Assembly: GCF_008808095.1 (NCBI RefSeq)
Contig: NZ_CP023396.1
Span: forward strand, 992,001 to 1,056,000
Reading direction: 5' to 3'
Length of the DNA: 64,000 bases
From: Pseudoalteromonas ruthenica
GTDB taxonomy: Bacteria > Pseudomonadota > Gammaproteobacteria > Enterobacterales > Alteromonadaceae
Translations under genes and position numbers: made by a program
In this document: piece by piece, positions 1 through 7,773 of the stretch
Position numbering within the stretch: position 1 is the first letter of the stretch
Layout: each line of letters begins with the position of its first letter
The notes under the pieces: generated by a model
The model's database searches: none
Told to the model about the DNA's origin: nothing
Seen by the model: only the letters and a program-made list of their open reading frames with translations

Positions 1-1
1 A

Positions 2-793
2 ATGATAAGAGTGAATGGGCTACAGAAAAAGTTCAAACTCACCAAAGACCATAAGAAAAACGTCAAAGAGTCGCAGCAAGATCCACGTGAAGACAAAGAC
101 TTTTTCCATTCGGTTCGCGATGTCAGCTTTCATTGCAATCAAGGTGAAGTACTGGGATTACTTGGGCCTAATGGCGCCGGTAAAACCACCACGCTACGAA
201 TGCTATCAACCGCATTAAAACCCGACTCAGGAAGCATTGAAGTCAATGGCGTGGACGCGGTTAAAAAGCCCTTAGCGGGGCGCAAAGCCATTGGTTTTCT
301 CTCGGGGTCAACAGGCTTATATGGGCGCTTAACAGCGAAAGAAAATGTTGAGTACTTCGCCAAACTCCATGGTCTGAGAGGTTCGGCGCTCGCTGAGCGT
401 TGTGAAGAGCTGTTTACCTTATTGGATATGCACAGCTTTTTAGATAAACGAGCCGATAACCTGTCTACCGGAATGAAGCAAAAAACCAATATCGCCAGAG
501 CCGTGGTACATAAGCCCGATGTGGTGATATTGGATGAGCCCACCACAGGCTTAGATATTATGACCACGCAAACGGTGATTAACTTTATTAAAGGCCTTAA
601 AGAGCAGGGCACACCGGTTATTTTCTCAACCCATCATCTCGATGAGGTTGCGTTATTGTGTGACCGCGTCAGTGTCATTGACTTAGGGGTCACTTGCTTT
701 GACGGCACCTTAGCGCAGTTTAGCGAGCAAGGGCGCGCGACAGCCCTGAACGACGCGTTTATGAACATTCTTGAGGATCATCGCCATGTATGA
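2..793 (+). CDS. natA: NatA-like ABC transporter ATP-binding protein
   Basis: This is the ATPase subunit of an ABC-2 type exporter, of the kind called NatA (sodium export) in Bacillus. Walker A (GPNGAGKTT) lies at about residues 55-63, the signature LSTGM at 154-158 and Walker B VVILDEP at 174-180, followed by the switch-histidine region STHHLDE. It lacks membrane segments and should act on the inner face of the membrane with the permease encoded next, whose ATG at 786 overlaps this stop codon by 8 bp, so the two are translationally coupled. The ATG sits at base 2, so an upstream start or ribosome site cannot be judged. The transported substrate is inferred from the family only; drugs or another small molecule are possible. 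Confidence 0.88.
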   Translation: MIRVNGLQKKFKLTKDHKKNVKESQQDPREDKDFFHSVRDVSFHCNQGEVLGLLGPNGAGKTTTLRMLSTALKPDSGSIEVNGVDAVKKPLAGRKAIGFLSGSTGLYGRLTAKENVEYFAKLHGLRGSALAERCEELFTLLDMHSFLDKRADNLSTGMKQKTNIARAVVHKPDVVILDEPTTGLDIMTTQTVINFIKGLKEQGTPVIFSTHHLDEVALLCDRVSVIDLGVTCFDGTLAQFSEQGRATALNDAFMNILEDHRHV

Positions 794-1994
794 AGTATTT
801 TTAAAGGAAATAAAAGAGCTGTTACGCGATAGAAAAACGCTGATGTTCGTGGTTGCGCTGCCGCTGCTTATTTTTCCGATAATTTTTGCGCTTATTGGCT
901 TTTTAGCATCGCAGGCCGCGCTTGAGGCCAAGCAGGAAGTGCACACATATGCCATCGTTAATGCCCAATATGCAGAGCCTTTCGCGAAGGAAGTCTTTTT
1001 TCATAAAAGCTTTAAAGAGCTTGAACAAAAGCATTCATACCAGAGCATTGAAGACTTAAAAGCGGCGGTGGAAGCCGGGACCATCGATGTCGGTATTTAT
1101 ATTCCACAGGATGCGCAAGGGTCGCTGGATAACGGTGAGCAAAGCACCTGGCAAGTTATATTTAATGATGCGCAAACCATCAACTTCTTATTTACCAACT
1201 TGAAAGAAGTGGCGGACAAATACGCGCAGCAACTACAAAGTGCCAAGCTTATTGAGCTTGGGGTCAGTGAAGATGCCCAGGCGGCGTTGCTACAGCCCAT
1301 TGAGCTTGAGAAGGTCAATACCGCCGATCAGCGCGAGAATCTCGGTGAAAAAATCGGTGCCTATATCCCTTATCTGCTGCTACCTTTAGTGCTGACGGGC
1401 GCTATGTATCCAGCCATTGACTTAGGGGCCGGTGAAAAAGAACGTGGTACTCTGGAAACCCTGTTATTGACGCCTCTATCACGTACTCAAGTGGTGCTCG
1501 GTAAATTCTTAACGGTATTTTGCAGTGGCATTACCAGTGCCATGGTCACAGTGCTCAGTTTTGGCTTATGGATCACCCTAGCTGGGCAATTTATTGAGCT
1601 TGATATGCTTAAAGAAGCCTTTGGTACGGTAATGGTGACCGACTTATTATTGATTTTGTTGCTATTAATTCCGGTTGCCGCGATTTTTGGCTCTTTAGCG
1701 CTGACCATTTCTATTTATGCGCGCAGCTTTAAAGAAGCACAAAACTACATGTCGCCGCTGTCATTTTTAGTGTTCATCCCTATCATTGTCGCCATCATGC
1801 CGAATATGGAATTGACCGCTAAAACAGCACTGATCCCTATCACTAATATTTGCCTGGCTATCAAAGAGATCATTAAAGGCACAGTTGATTTGGGCTTAGT
1901 GGGACTTATCTTTGCAGCCACCGTGGTGCTTGCTGGGGCGTTACTGGCATTTTGTACCTACTGGTTTAATAAAGAGGATGTGTTGTTTCGCTAA
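786..1994 (+). CDS. natB: NatB-like ABC-2 type permease
   Basis: This is the membrane partner of the preceding ATPase. The N-terminus has an ABC-2 signature-like cytoplasmic stretch (KEIKELLRDRKT) followed by a transmembrane helix at about residues 20-42. A large extracytoplasmic domain of roughly 150 residues follows, and then a block of about six hydrophobic helices from about residue 190 to the end. This single anchor, large loop and six-helix layout is the NatB/ABC-2 exporter architecture. The ATG at 786 is preferred over a TTG 15 bp upstream because it gives the usual MYEVFLKE start and a short overlap with natA. The conserved ERGTLETLLLTP motif of ABC-2 permeases is present at the start of the second half. 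Confidence 0.85.
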   Translation: MYEVFLKEIKELLRDRKTLMFVVALPLLIFPIIFALIGFLASQAALEAKQEVHTYAIVNAQYAEPFAKEVFFHKSFKELEQKHSYQSIEDLKAAVEAGTIDVGIYIPQDAQGSLDNGEQSTWQVIFNDAQTINFLFTNLKEVADKYAQQLQSAKLIELGVSEDAQAALLQPIELEKVNTADQRENLGEKIGAYIPYLLLPLVLTGAMYPAIDLGAGEKERGTLETLLLTPLSRTQVVLGKFLTVFCSGITSAMVTVLSFGLWITLAGQFIELDMLKEAFGTVMVTDLLLILLLLIPVAAIFGSLALTISIYARSFKEAQNYMSPLSFLVFIPIIVAIMPNMELTAKTALIPITNICLAIKEIIKGTVDLGLVGLIFAATVVLAGALLAFCTYWFNKEDVLFR

Positions 1995-2016
1995 ATTAGG
2001 TAATTTGGTTAACTAA

Positions 2017-2044
2017 TTGTTACCCGATGTAATATCTATATAAG
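2017..2044 (+). promoter_or_regulatory. Possible sigma70 promoter for the CXXCH lipoprotein
   Basis: A -35-like TTGTTA (2017-2022) is followed after 16 bp by a -10-like TATAAG (2039-2044). It would start transcription near 2050, just inside the left arm of the inverted repeat that follows. The match is visual only. Confidence 0.35.
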
Positions 2045-2046
2045 GC

Positions 2047-2090
2047 GTTCCTTCTATACTCAGCACTACGCTAAATGGTATAGAAGGAAC
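2047..2090 (+). promoter_or_regulatory. Perfect 13-bp inverted repeat covering the Shine-Dalgarno
   Basis: The arm GTTCCTTCTATAC (2047-2059) is perfectly complementary to GTATAGAAGGAAC (2078-2090), with an 18-nt loop. The right arm contains the ribosome site AGAAGGA that serves the ATG at 2095. If transcribed whole, the hairpin would hide the ribosome site. As DNA, the arm centres are 31 bp apart, about three helical turns, which would also suit a protein operator. Confidence 0.7.
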
Positions 2091-2094
2091 CGTC

Positions 2095-3369
2095 ATGAAT
2101 CTTACCCAACCGCTCATCTTGGCGACTAGCATCGCGCTGGTGCTTAGTGGCTGTAACAATGCGACCCCAGTGGCTGATGAAATACAAAGCGGTGATCCGC
2201 TGTTTTGCAAGGCCAGTCAGCAATGGGTTACCAACCCCAGTAACCCACCGGCAGAAATACCGGGGGATGGTGAGAACCTATGCCAGTTTTATCAATTTTC
2301 TTGGCAGTGGTTTATCAATCTAATGGCAGCGCCACAATCGACACGCAATTTCCTTGATTCCGGCCAATATCCCGTGTTTTTGGGGACTGAACAAAACTCC
2401 TGTGCAACAAACACCGTTGCGTCAAAGCTCTTTATTCGCACGCAGAAAGACAGCCACACTAGCAGCAGTGATTTCACTTTGCCTAGCGGCACCAACCAGG
2501 CGCTCAACGGCGCAGTTATTTATGACCAACAAGGTAACATCGTTCTCTACGAGGCTCGCTTTAATAAAGGCATGTGTAATGTTGCATCAACCTCGACAAC
2601 GCTGCCAGCTGGCACAACGGAGATAAAGTCGTCTTGGCGCAAGATCAGCGAACAAGAGAAAAACGACTATGTGTGGATCCAATCTGATACTAACGCCAAC
2701 GGCAAGCTTGAGAGTGACGAGATTTACGGTATGGTGGGTTTTCATTTAGTAAAAAGTACGGCGCTGCACCCAGAGTTTATTTGGGCTACGTTCGAGCACC
2801 GTAGCAACGCCCCCGACTGTCAAACTAAGCCACAAACGTCGCAAGGGTGGAGTTTTGCCAGTAGCCAATGCGCAAGCTCCTTACCTAACCCGAAAGCGGG
2901 CTGTGACTTCAATAAAACAGCGGATATCTCCGGCAGCACCCCCTTAACTGGCACGCCAACAGAAATTTGCCAAGTCTACGCACAAGGTACACGTGAAGGG
3001 GATAATCAAGCGACAAAAAATCGCGCTAATATCACTACCATTAATAAGCAGTTACAAAGCAGCTTTGCCGCCTTGCCTAATAGCAGTGAGCTCCAGGTAC
3101 TCAGCCAGTACAAGTTAGTTGGGGCATTGTGGGTCAGTGATACCAGTCAATCCAGCAGCCTTGAGAATCAACGAGGCTCTATTCAACTTGCCAATACCAC
3201 CATGGAGACCAATGCTCAGCAAGGGTTCGGTGAATTGAGTTACAGTGGTAACAGTAACCTGCAACCCGCAGCTAATTGTTTTGCTTGTCACGGCTATAGC
3301 GGACCGCAAAGTAATGCGCAAGTTAGTCATATCTTCACCCATATTCACGGTAGCGGCGAAGGAAAATAG
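2095..3369 (+). CDS. Cysteine-rich lipoprotein with CXXCH heme-type motif
   Basis: I do not recognise a named family. The first 20 residues form a lipoprotein signal ending in the lipobox LSGC, so the mature protein should be lipid-anchored in the envelope. At least ten further cysteines are scattered through the chain, suggesting disulfides and an extracytoplasmic location. Near the C-terminus, about residue 400, NCFACHGY is a single CXXCH heme c attachment motif. A DTNANGKLESDE segment at about residues 201-212 matches the spacing of an EF-hand type calcium loop. It could be a monoheme cytochrome-like protein, but no distal axial ligand can be assigned. It is a single gene, about 100 bp downstream of natB, preceded by an inverted repeat over its ribosome site. 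Confidence 0.75.
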   Translation: MNLTQPLILATSIALVLSGCNNATPVADEIQSGDPLFCKASQQWVTNPSNPPAEIPGDGENLCQFYQFSWQWFINLMAAPQSTRNFLDSGQYPVFLGTEQNSCATNTVASKLFIRTQKDSHTSSSDFTLPSGTNQALNGAVIYDQQGNIVLYEARFNKGMCNVASTSTTLPAGTTEIKSSWRKISEQEKNDYVWIQSDTNANGKLESDEIYGMVGFHLVKSTALHPEFIWATFEHRSNAPDCQTKPQTSQGWSFASSQCASSLPNPKAGCDFNKTADISGSTPLTGTPTEICQVYAQGTREGDNQATKNRANITTINKQLQSSFAALPNSSELQVLSQYKLVGALWVSDTSQSSSLENQRGSIQLANTTMETNAQQGFGELSYSGNSNLQPAANCFACHGYSGPQSNAQVSHIFTHIHGSGEGK

Positions 3370-3476
3370 TTAAAGGGCTTTTTCAGCCATGCGCCCTTAG
3401 CGGCGCTTTACTTGGCAGCCTAGTTTGCTAATATCGTCCATTATTCAAAGGATTGTTTTATCAATGGACGATAATC

Positions 3477-4226
3477 ATGCGCTTATTATTGGTCTGGCTG
3501 GCGATGGCAGCCAGCTCTGCTTCAGCCCAGTCACTTACCCTCGTTTATCAAGTAGACAACCGCCACACCGATGAGCGCGGTGAAGCGGTGTTACATATAT
3601 CCAATTCGGCCATTGCCAACCACTACCGCTTGCCCGATATGCAGTTATCGCAAATCACCCGGGAAGGCGAGGGCCAGTATGTGCTTATTCATAGCCACAA
3701 GCAGATCTTGTTTCGCGACTTTCAGCCTTTTTATGAAAATGCCAGTAGCCAACTTAAAGCTATGGCCGAGAGAATGGGCAAGAGTGAGCAGCAGTTATGG
3801 AAGATGATGCTCGACCCTAGCAACGACCCCAGTGCCGCCACTTTCTCTCAAATAAATACACAGCAATACCAAGGAGTACGTGATGAGGTTGTGGTATATC
3901 GTGTGCAGACTGAGCAATCGCGACTTAGTACCTCCGAGCTTGAGTGGCTCAAAACTCGTTTAGAGCAGCAGATGAGAATTCCCCAGTCAGGGCTGGGATT
4001 AATGGCCGACAACGTCGATGAGTTACTGCGTTTATTTACCTATGATCATGATGCGCTTCCAAGTCGCATTGAGGATCTTGATAGCGGCTATGTATTGACA
4101 CTACAAAAGCAAAAATGGGGGGCTGTAGAGCCGTCGGCCTTTTCTTTGCCCAAAAGGTATCTTAAAAAAGACATCACTGAACAAACTCTCAACGTGATGG
4201 AATACTTGCAAAATTTAAACGAGTAG
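3477..4226 (+). CDS. Hypothetical exported protein
   Basis: I do not recognise this 249-residue protein. The ATG at 3477 gives a clean Sec signal peptide (MRLLLVWLAMAASSASAQ) with likely cleavage after Ala-Gln near residue 18. A TTG start 24 bp upstream would put extra residues before the signal. The rest is hydrophilic, predicted soluble and periplasmic, with no cysteines I noticed and no catalytic motif. It is the first of four same-strand genes with small gaps (45, 12 and 80 bp) that probably form one transcription unit encoding envelope proteins. Confidence 0.7.
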   Translation: MRLLLVWLAMAASSASAQSLTLVYQVDNRHTDERGEAVLHISNSAIANHYRLPDMQLSQITREGEGQYVLIHSHKQILFRDFQPFYENASSQLKAMAERMGKSEQQLWKMMLDPSNDPSAATFSQINTQQYQGVRDEVVVYRVQTEQSRLSTSELEWLKTRLEQQMRIPQSGLGLMADNVDELLRLFTYDHDALPSRIEDLDSGYVLTLQKQKWGAVEPSAFSLPKRYLKKDITEQTLNVMEYLQNLNE

Positions 4227-4271
4227 AAAAGCTCAAACCAAATCAAAGCTCGGTCATAAAAAGGAATAAAA

Positions 4272-5411
4272 ATGAGCCAAGGATTACAAATAAAATCGTT
4301 GCGGGAGTGGATAGCGACCATTTTAGCTGGCTTCTTTTCACTGTTAGTCGTCCTAGCTATTGTTAGCGGTGATATTGAGTCTGTTGTAATAAACATGCTG
4401 TTTGCCTTGTTGCTTGCGGCTTATCAGCGGCGCTTTATACTCGATAACGACGCTCTGCTAATTCGCAGCCAACTAAAGTTATTTGGCATCGGGATAACAA
4501 CCTTTAGCGTAAAGCGTATTACGCTGTCATCGCTCGATGAGCTTGTGCTCACGTGTGGGCACGCTAAAAACGAGTTAATGCTTACCTTTTCATCTGAGCA
4601 TAGCACCCAAGTGGAGCGCTTCGACTTTAGAGGCCAAGATGAACTGATCAAGCGTATACTCGCGGACACAGGCATTGATTACACCCTACGTAGTAAGGGG
4701 GCAGCGAGTAAAAAGGGGCACAAAGCCGCTGTAGCCAGCAAAGACACTGTGGCTGATATTTTCTATCGCCATACTTCTCCTGGCGAGATACTCTTAAGCC
4801 ATAGCGTGTCGCGCTTTGCGATGCCACTGCCAAACAGTCAACGTAAGACTGTATATATTGCGGTCGCAATTGGTTTGCTTATAACTATAGGCGTTGTGAG
4901 CTCATCCCAAAACTGGATCGCAGGGTGTGTTCTTTTAGCACTGACCTACCTGAGTTATTGGCTGGTTCGAGCCCATTTATGTAATCAGTATTACTTTATC
5001 GGCCAATCACCTCAAAGCGATATTGTGGTTGACGAGCAGTATTTACAACTCCCGGCACTGCTGTTTGCAGACAAAAAAGCGCGTAAGGTAGCAAAGGAGC
5101 AAGTCCGCTCGATAGAGGCAAGATGGAATTATTACGTAGTAGATAGCTATTCCATTGGTTGGTCTCGACGCAAAATTAAACGCCCACACGTGGTGTCATT
5201 AACCTTTATAACCGACGAAGGCCCGACTATTGCAGTGAGCAATATGGCCATCAATGGTCAAGCGCTGTTATTAGCGCTTACCCATAAGAACTACCCGGTA
5301 TCGCTTGAGCGCTCAACAAAACAGGCACTGCCGATGCTGTTTCATATACGTATTGCCGTTTTATTGGGCGTTGTTGGCATTATCATCTCATCGATGATTC
5401 GTTTTCTATAA
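4272..5411 (+). CDS. Hypothetical inner-membrane protein
   Basis: This 379-residue protein has no family I can name. Hydrophobic segments are visible at about residues 15-57 (two helices), 185-225 (two helices) and 350-375 (one helix). Between the pairs are two soluble stretches of similar appearance, each with short beta-rich segments and a 'DEQ..LQLP' or 'DNDALLIR' type strand. This resembles duplicated bacterial PH-like membrane proteins, a similarity I infer only from pattern. A good ribosome site (AAGGA) lies about 8 bp before the ATG. It is sandwiched between an exported protein and a Sel1-repeat protein in the same unit. Confidence 0.7.
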   Translation: MSQGLQIKSLREWIATILAGFFSLLVVLAIVSGDIESVVINMLFALLLAAYQRRFILDNDALLIRSQLKLFGIGITTFSVKRITLSSLDELVLTCGHAKNELMLTFSSEHSTQVERFDFRGQDELIKRILADTGIDYTLRSKGAASKKGHKAAVASKDTVADIFYRHTSPGEILLSHSVSRFAMPLPNSQRKTVYIAVAIGLLITIGVVSSSQNWIAGCVLLALTYLSYWLVRAHLCNQYYFIGQSPQSDIVVDEQYLQLPALLFADKKARKVAKEQVRSIEARWNYYVVDSYSIGWSRRKIKRPHVVSLTFITDEGPTIAVSNMAINGQALLLALTHKNYPVSLERSTKQALPMLFHIRIAVLLGVVGIIISSMIRFL

Positions 5412-5423
5412 ATAAGGATTGTT

Positions 5424-5963
5424 ATGAAAAAACTAACGTTAATAGTCTTACTGGGGATTATCAGTAGCACCGCATCTTATGCTCAACAAGTGAAAACTGA
5501 TAACTCACTGAAAGCCACGTTGTTTGGCAGAGGCGATAGTAATCTTGATATCCAACTGGAGAAAGCTAAACAGGGGGATGCACAAGCTATGGCTCGCTCT
5601 GGTTGGCTTTTTTCTTTAGGGTTGAAGCCAGATTATGACAAATCGCACTACTGGCTCAATAAAGCTATTGAAAACGGAAACACAACCGCGTTCTATTTTT
5701 ATGCAAAATTATATGAAGAGGGAAAGTTTGGGGAAAAGAATCCTAAAAAGGCGTTCGATTATTATCAGCAGGGCGCTGACAATGGCAATTTAACCGCTAT
5801 GTATTTCGTATATGAAGCCTATCGAGATGGCAAAGGTGTTGCCGTGGATGAGCAAAAAGCCGAGGAAGTACTCAATGAGTGCGCCAAAGCGGGTGGAGAA
5901 CTCTGTACAATTTTAAAAGAAACGAGGGCTAACCTCAAACGTTCCAGAAAACAATCAAACTAA
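5424..5963 (+). CDS. Exported Sel1-repeat protein
   Basis: A Sec signal peptide (MKKLTLIVLLGIISSTASYA, cleavage near residue 21) precedes about 160 residues made of Sel1-like helical repeats. The recognisable units are 'AMARSGWLFSLGLKPDYDKSHYWLNKA', 'AFYFYAKLYEEGKFGEKNPKKAFDYYQQGA' and 'AMYFVYEAYRDGKGVAVDEQKAEEVLNECA', each about 36 residues. Sel1 repeats make protein-protein interaction surfaces, here in the periplasm. Two cysteines follow the last repeat and may form a disulfide. It starts 12 bp after the membrane protein gene with an AAGGA ribosome site, so it is probably co-expressed with it. The partner is unknown. Confidence 0.82.
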   Translation: MKKLTLIVLLGIISSTASYAQQVKTDNSLKATLFGRGDSNLDIQLEKAKQGDAQAMARSGWLFSLGLKPDYDKSHYWLNKAIENGNTTAFYFYAKLYEEGKFGEKNPKKAFDYYQQGADNGNLTAMYFVYEAYRDGKGVAVDEQKAEEVLNECAKAGGELCTILKETRANLKRSRKQSN

Positions 5964-6043
5964 GCAGGGGCTGCCAATTTAGCGCTGTTCGCTCAGTTTC
6001 AATGTGCATAAAGTGCATAAGGATAAAAGAAGGAAAGATATAG

Positions 6044-6229
6044 ATGAAAGGACAAGGATTAGGGCTGTTAGTGGGGACTGTGGGGATCTCATTACTGTCA
6101 TTTGCTGCGGTGAAGCTATTCTTATTTGTTGAACCCCCTGGGTTTATCAACATAGGAATGATGGCCGTGGGCAGTGTACTGTGTTTATCGAGTCTCTTTC
6201 TCGTTACGCGTAAATCCCTAAACCTTTAA
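6044..6229 (+). CDS. Small two-helix membrane protein
   Basis: This 61-residue protein is predicted to have two transmembrane helices (about residues 7-28 and 34-54) joined by a short Pro-Pro-Gly loop. A strong purine-rich ribosome site (AAGAAGGAAAG) precedes the ATG. It lies 80 bp after the Sel1 gene and is followed by a symmetrical terminator hairpin, so it is probably the last gene of that unit. I do not recognise a family. Confidence 0.6.
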   Translation: MKGQGLGLLVGTVGISLLSFAAVKLFLFVEPPGFINIGMMAVGSVLCLSSLFLVTRKSLNL

Positions 6230-6273
6230 GCGTTCCGCTTTCTAGATACAGGTATAAAAGGTTTACAGGGAGT

Positions 6274-6300
6274 CAGCGGCAGCCGTCATGGCTGCCGCTG
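6274..6300. terminator. Hairpin between convergent genes
   Basis: A perfect 11-bp stem (CAGCGGCAGCC at 6274-6284 with GGCTGCCGCTG at 6290-6300) and a 5-nt loop lies between two convergent genes. There is no long T run on either side, so it may act as a weak terminator or an mRNA 3'-end stabiliser. Confidence 0.55.
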
Positions 6301-6307
6301 CAAATAA

Positions 6308-7564
6308 CTAACCTATCAAGTTATACAGAAGTGCAGAGACCGCCAGTACACCTACAAGTAACACAAAGTACGTACTGAGCTTGCCTTTGTAACGTGCAAG
6401 GGAAGGGACTTTGTACACTGCAATCATCGGCATAATAAATAAGATCATCGCGATAATTGGACCTGAAATCGCCCCCATCATATCCAAAATACTGGGGTTA
6501 TAGATGGCGCAAATCCAAATCGCCACAAACATCAAGGCAACACCTAGCTTATCCGCCCCCTGATAACTTAATTTCGAATGCTTAACCGCTAAGCCATTAA
6601 AGCTCTCCCGTGCTCCCAAGAAGTGACCAAAAAACGACGAGGTGATGGCAATAAAGGCCACCAAGGGGCCAACATAGGTCAGAAGAGGGTTGTCATAGGT
6701 ATTAGCAAGATAAGAGAGCACGGAAATATTGGCTTCCTTTGCGGCTTCAAGCTGTTCAGCACTGAGCGCAAAAACACATGAAAATACAAAAAGAAGTACA
6801 AAACTTATCAGCATAATTGCAGTGTACTTGAGGATTTTGTCAGACTTTACACGTGCACTTTGGCCATAGTGACGACGTTGTGCATTGGCAAAGCTGGAGA
6901 TCGCCGCAGCATGACTAAAAGAAAATACAATAACAGGTACGGCCAGCCATAAGTTCTCAATAAACTGCGGTGCTTGGGCGATATCTGTACTGGGGACCTG
7001 CCAGTGTGGAATTAAATACAGAGATAAACCAAACAGTACCGCAACTAAAGGGTAAACCAGGATGGCAAAGGCGCGCAGCATTAGCTTTTCGCCTCCGAGC
7101 ATCACGGCCACCATGGCTGCCACCAATACGCCGGACAGTAGCGCACGAGGTGGCTGTGCAAAGCCCAGTTGATGCACGATAAAGTCATTCACGGTGTTGG
7201 TCAGGCCGACTCCGTAAATAAGTAAAATAGGGAAAATAGATAGAAAATACAGCAGTGAGATTAATCTGCCAGCGCCAGCACCGAAGTGTTCTTGCACCAC
7301 ATCAGTGAAGTCACTGTCGTCGTGTTTAGACGATAACACAAAGCGTGCTAAGCCTCGGTGCGCGAGGTAGGTCATTGGGAATGCGGCACAGGCCATAATG
7401 ATGAGGGGCCAAAAGCCGCCAAGGCCGACATTAATGGGTAAGAATAAAATACCTGCACCGACTGCGGTGCCAAATAAACTTAATACCCAATGGGTATCGT
7501 GGCGAGACCACGCCGGTGCTGTGGTGGTGCCTTCACCGCCGAGCACATGTTGAGAGGAACTCAT
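6308..7564 (-). CDS. HAAAP-family amino acid permease (SdaC/TdcC-like)
   Basis: This is an inner-membrane proton or sodium symporter of the hydroxy/aromatic amino acid permease family, which imports serine, threonine or aromatic amino acids. The 418-residue protein has about eleven hydrophobic helices and begins with the family's 'GTAVGAGILFLPI' unwound-helix motif at about residues 30-42. The ATG at 7564 is chosen over one 63 bp upstream because an AAAGG ribosome site sits about 9 bp before it. The upstream extension also adds a non-homologous hydrophobic tail. Family members closest in feel are SdaC-type serine transporters, but the substrate cannot be fixed from sequence alone. It is monocistronic. 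Confidence 0.85.
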   Translation of the reverse strand: MSSSQHVLGGEGTTTAPAWSRHDTHWVLSLFGTAVGAGILFLPINVGLGGFWPLIIMACAAFPMTYLAHRGLARFVLSSKHDDSDFTDVVQEHFGAGAGRLISLLYFLSIFPILLIYGVGLTNTVNDFIVHQLGFAQPPRALLSGVLVAAMVAVMLGGEKLMLRAFAILVYPLVAVLFGLSLYLIPHWQVPSTDIAQAPQFIENLWLAVPVIVFSFSHAAAISSFANAQRRHYGQSARVKSDKILKYTAIMLISFVLLFVFSCVFALSAEQLEAAKEANISVLSYLANTYDNPLLTYVGPLVAFIAITSSFFGHFLGARESFNGLAVKHSKLSYQGADKLGVALMFVAIWICAIYNPSILDMMGAISGPIIAMILFIMPMIAVYKVPSLARYKGKLSTYFVLLVGVLAVSALLYNLIG

Positions 7565-7730
7565 AGATACTACCTTTGAACTGCATAAAAACGTGGCAAT
7601 CATACAGAATTTGGCAAGGTAATTCATACTTATGCCAAAAATTGTTATAGCAATCCAACTTTGGTCGTACTAATTAGAATAACTAGCTAAATGATGTTCT
7701 TTTTTTAGCCAAAGAGTGTGGTGTTGAAAT

Positions 7731-7755
7731 AAAAACGGCCCTATTAAGGGCCGTT
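7731..7755 (-). terminator. Rho-independent terminator of the POT transporter gene
   Basis: On the minus strand AACGGCCC pairs with GGGCCGTT around a 6-nt loop and is followed by TTTTTA. It lies 18 bp after the transporter stop codon. Confidence 0.9.
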
Positions 7756-7773
7756 GGCAGTCGTGATTTAGTA

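Noticed and set aside
139..612. 157-residue antisense ORF opposite natA, and similar long antisense ORFs elsewhere (for example 55646-56185 opposite the DoxX gene)
   Set aside because: Each lies fully opposite a well-supported gene and shows no family motif or ribosome site. They are shadows of codon bias.
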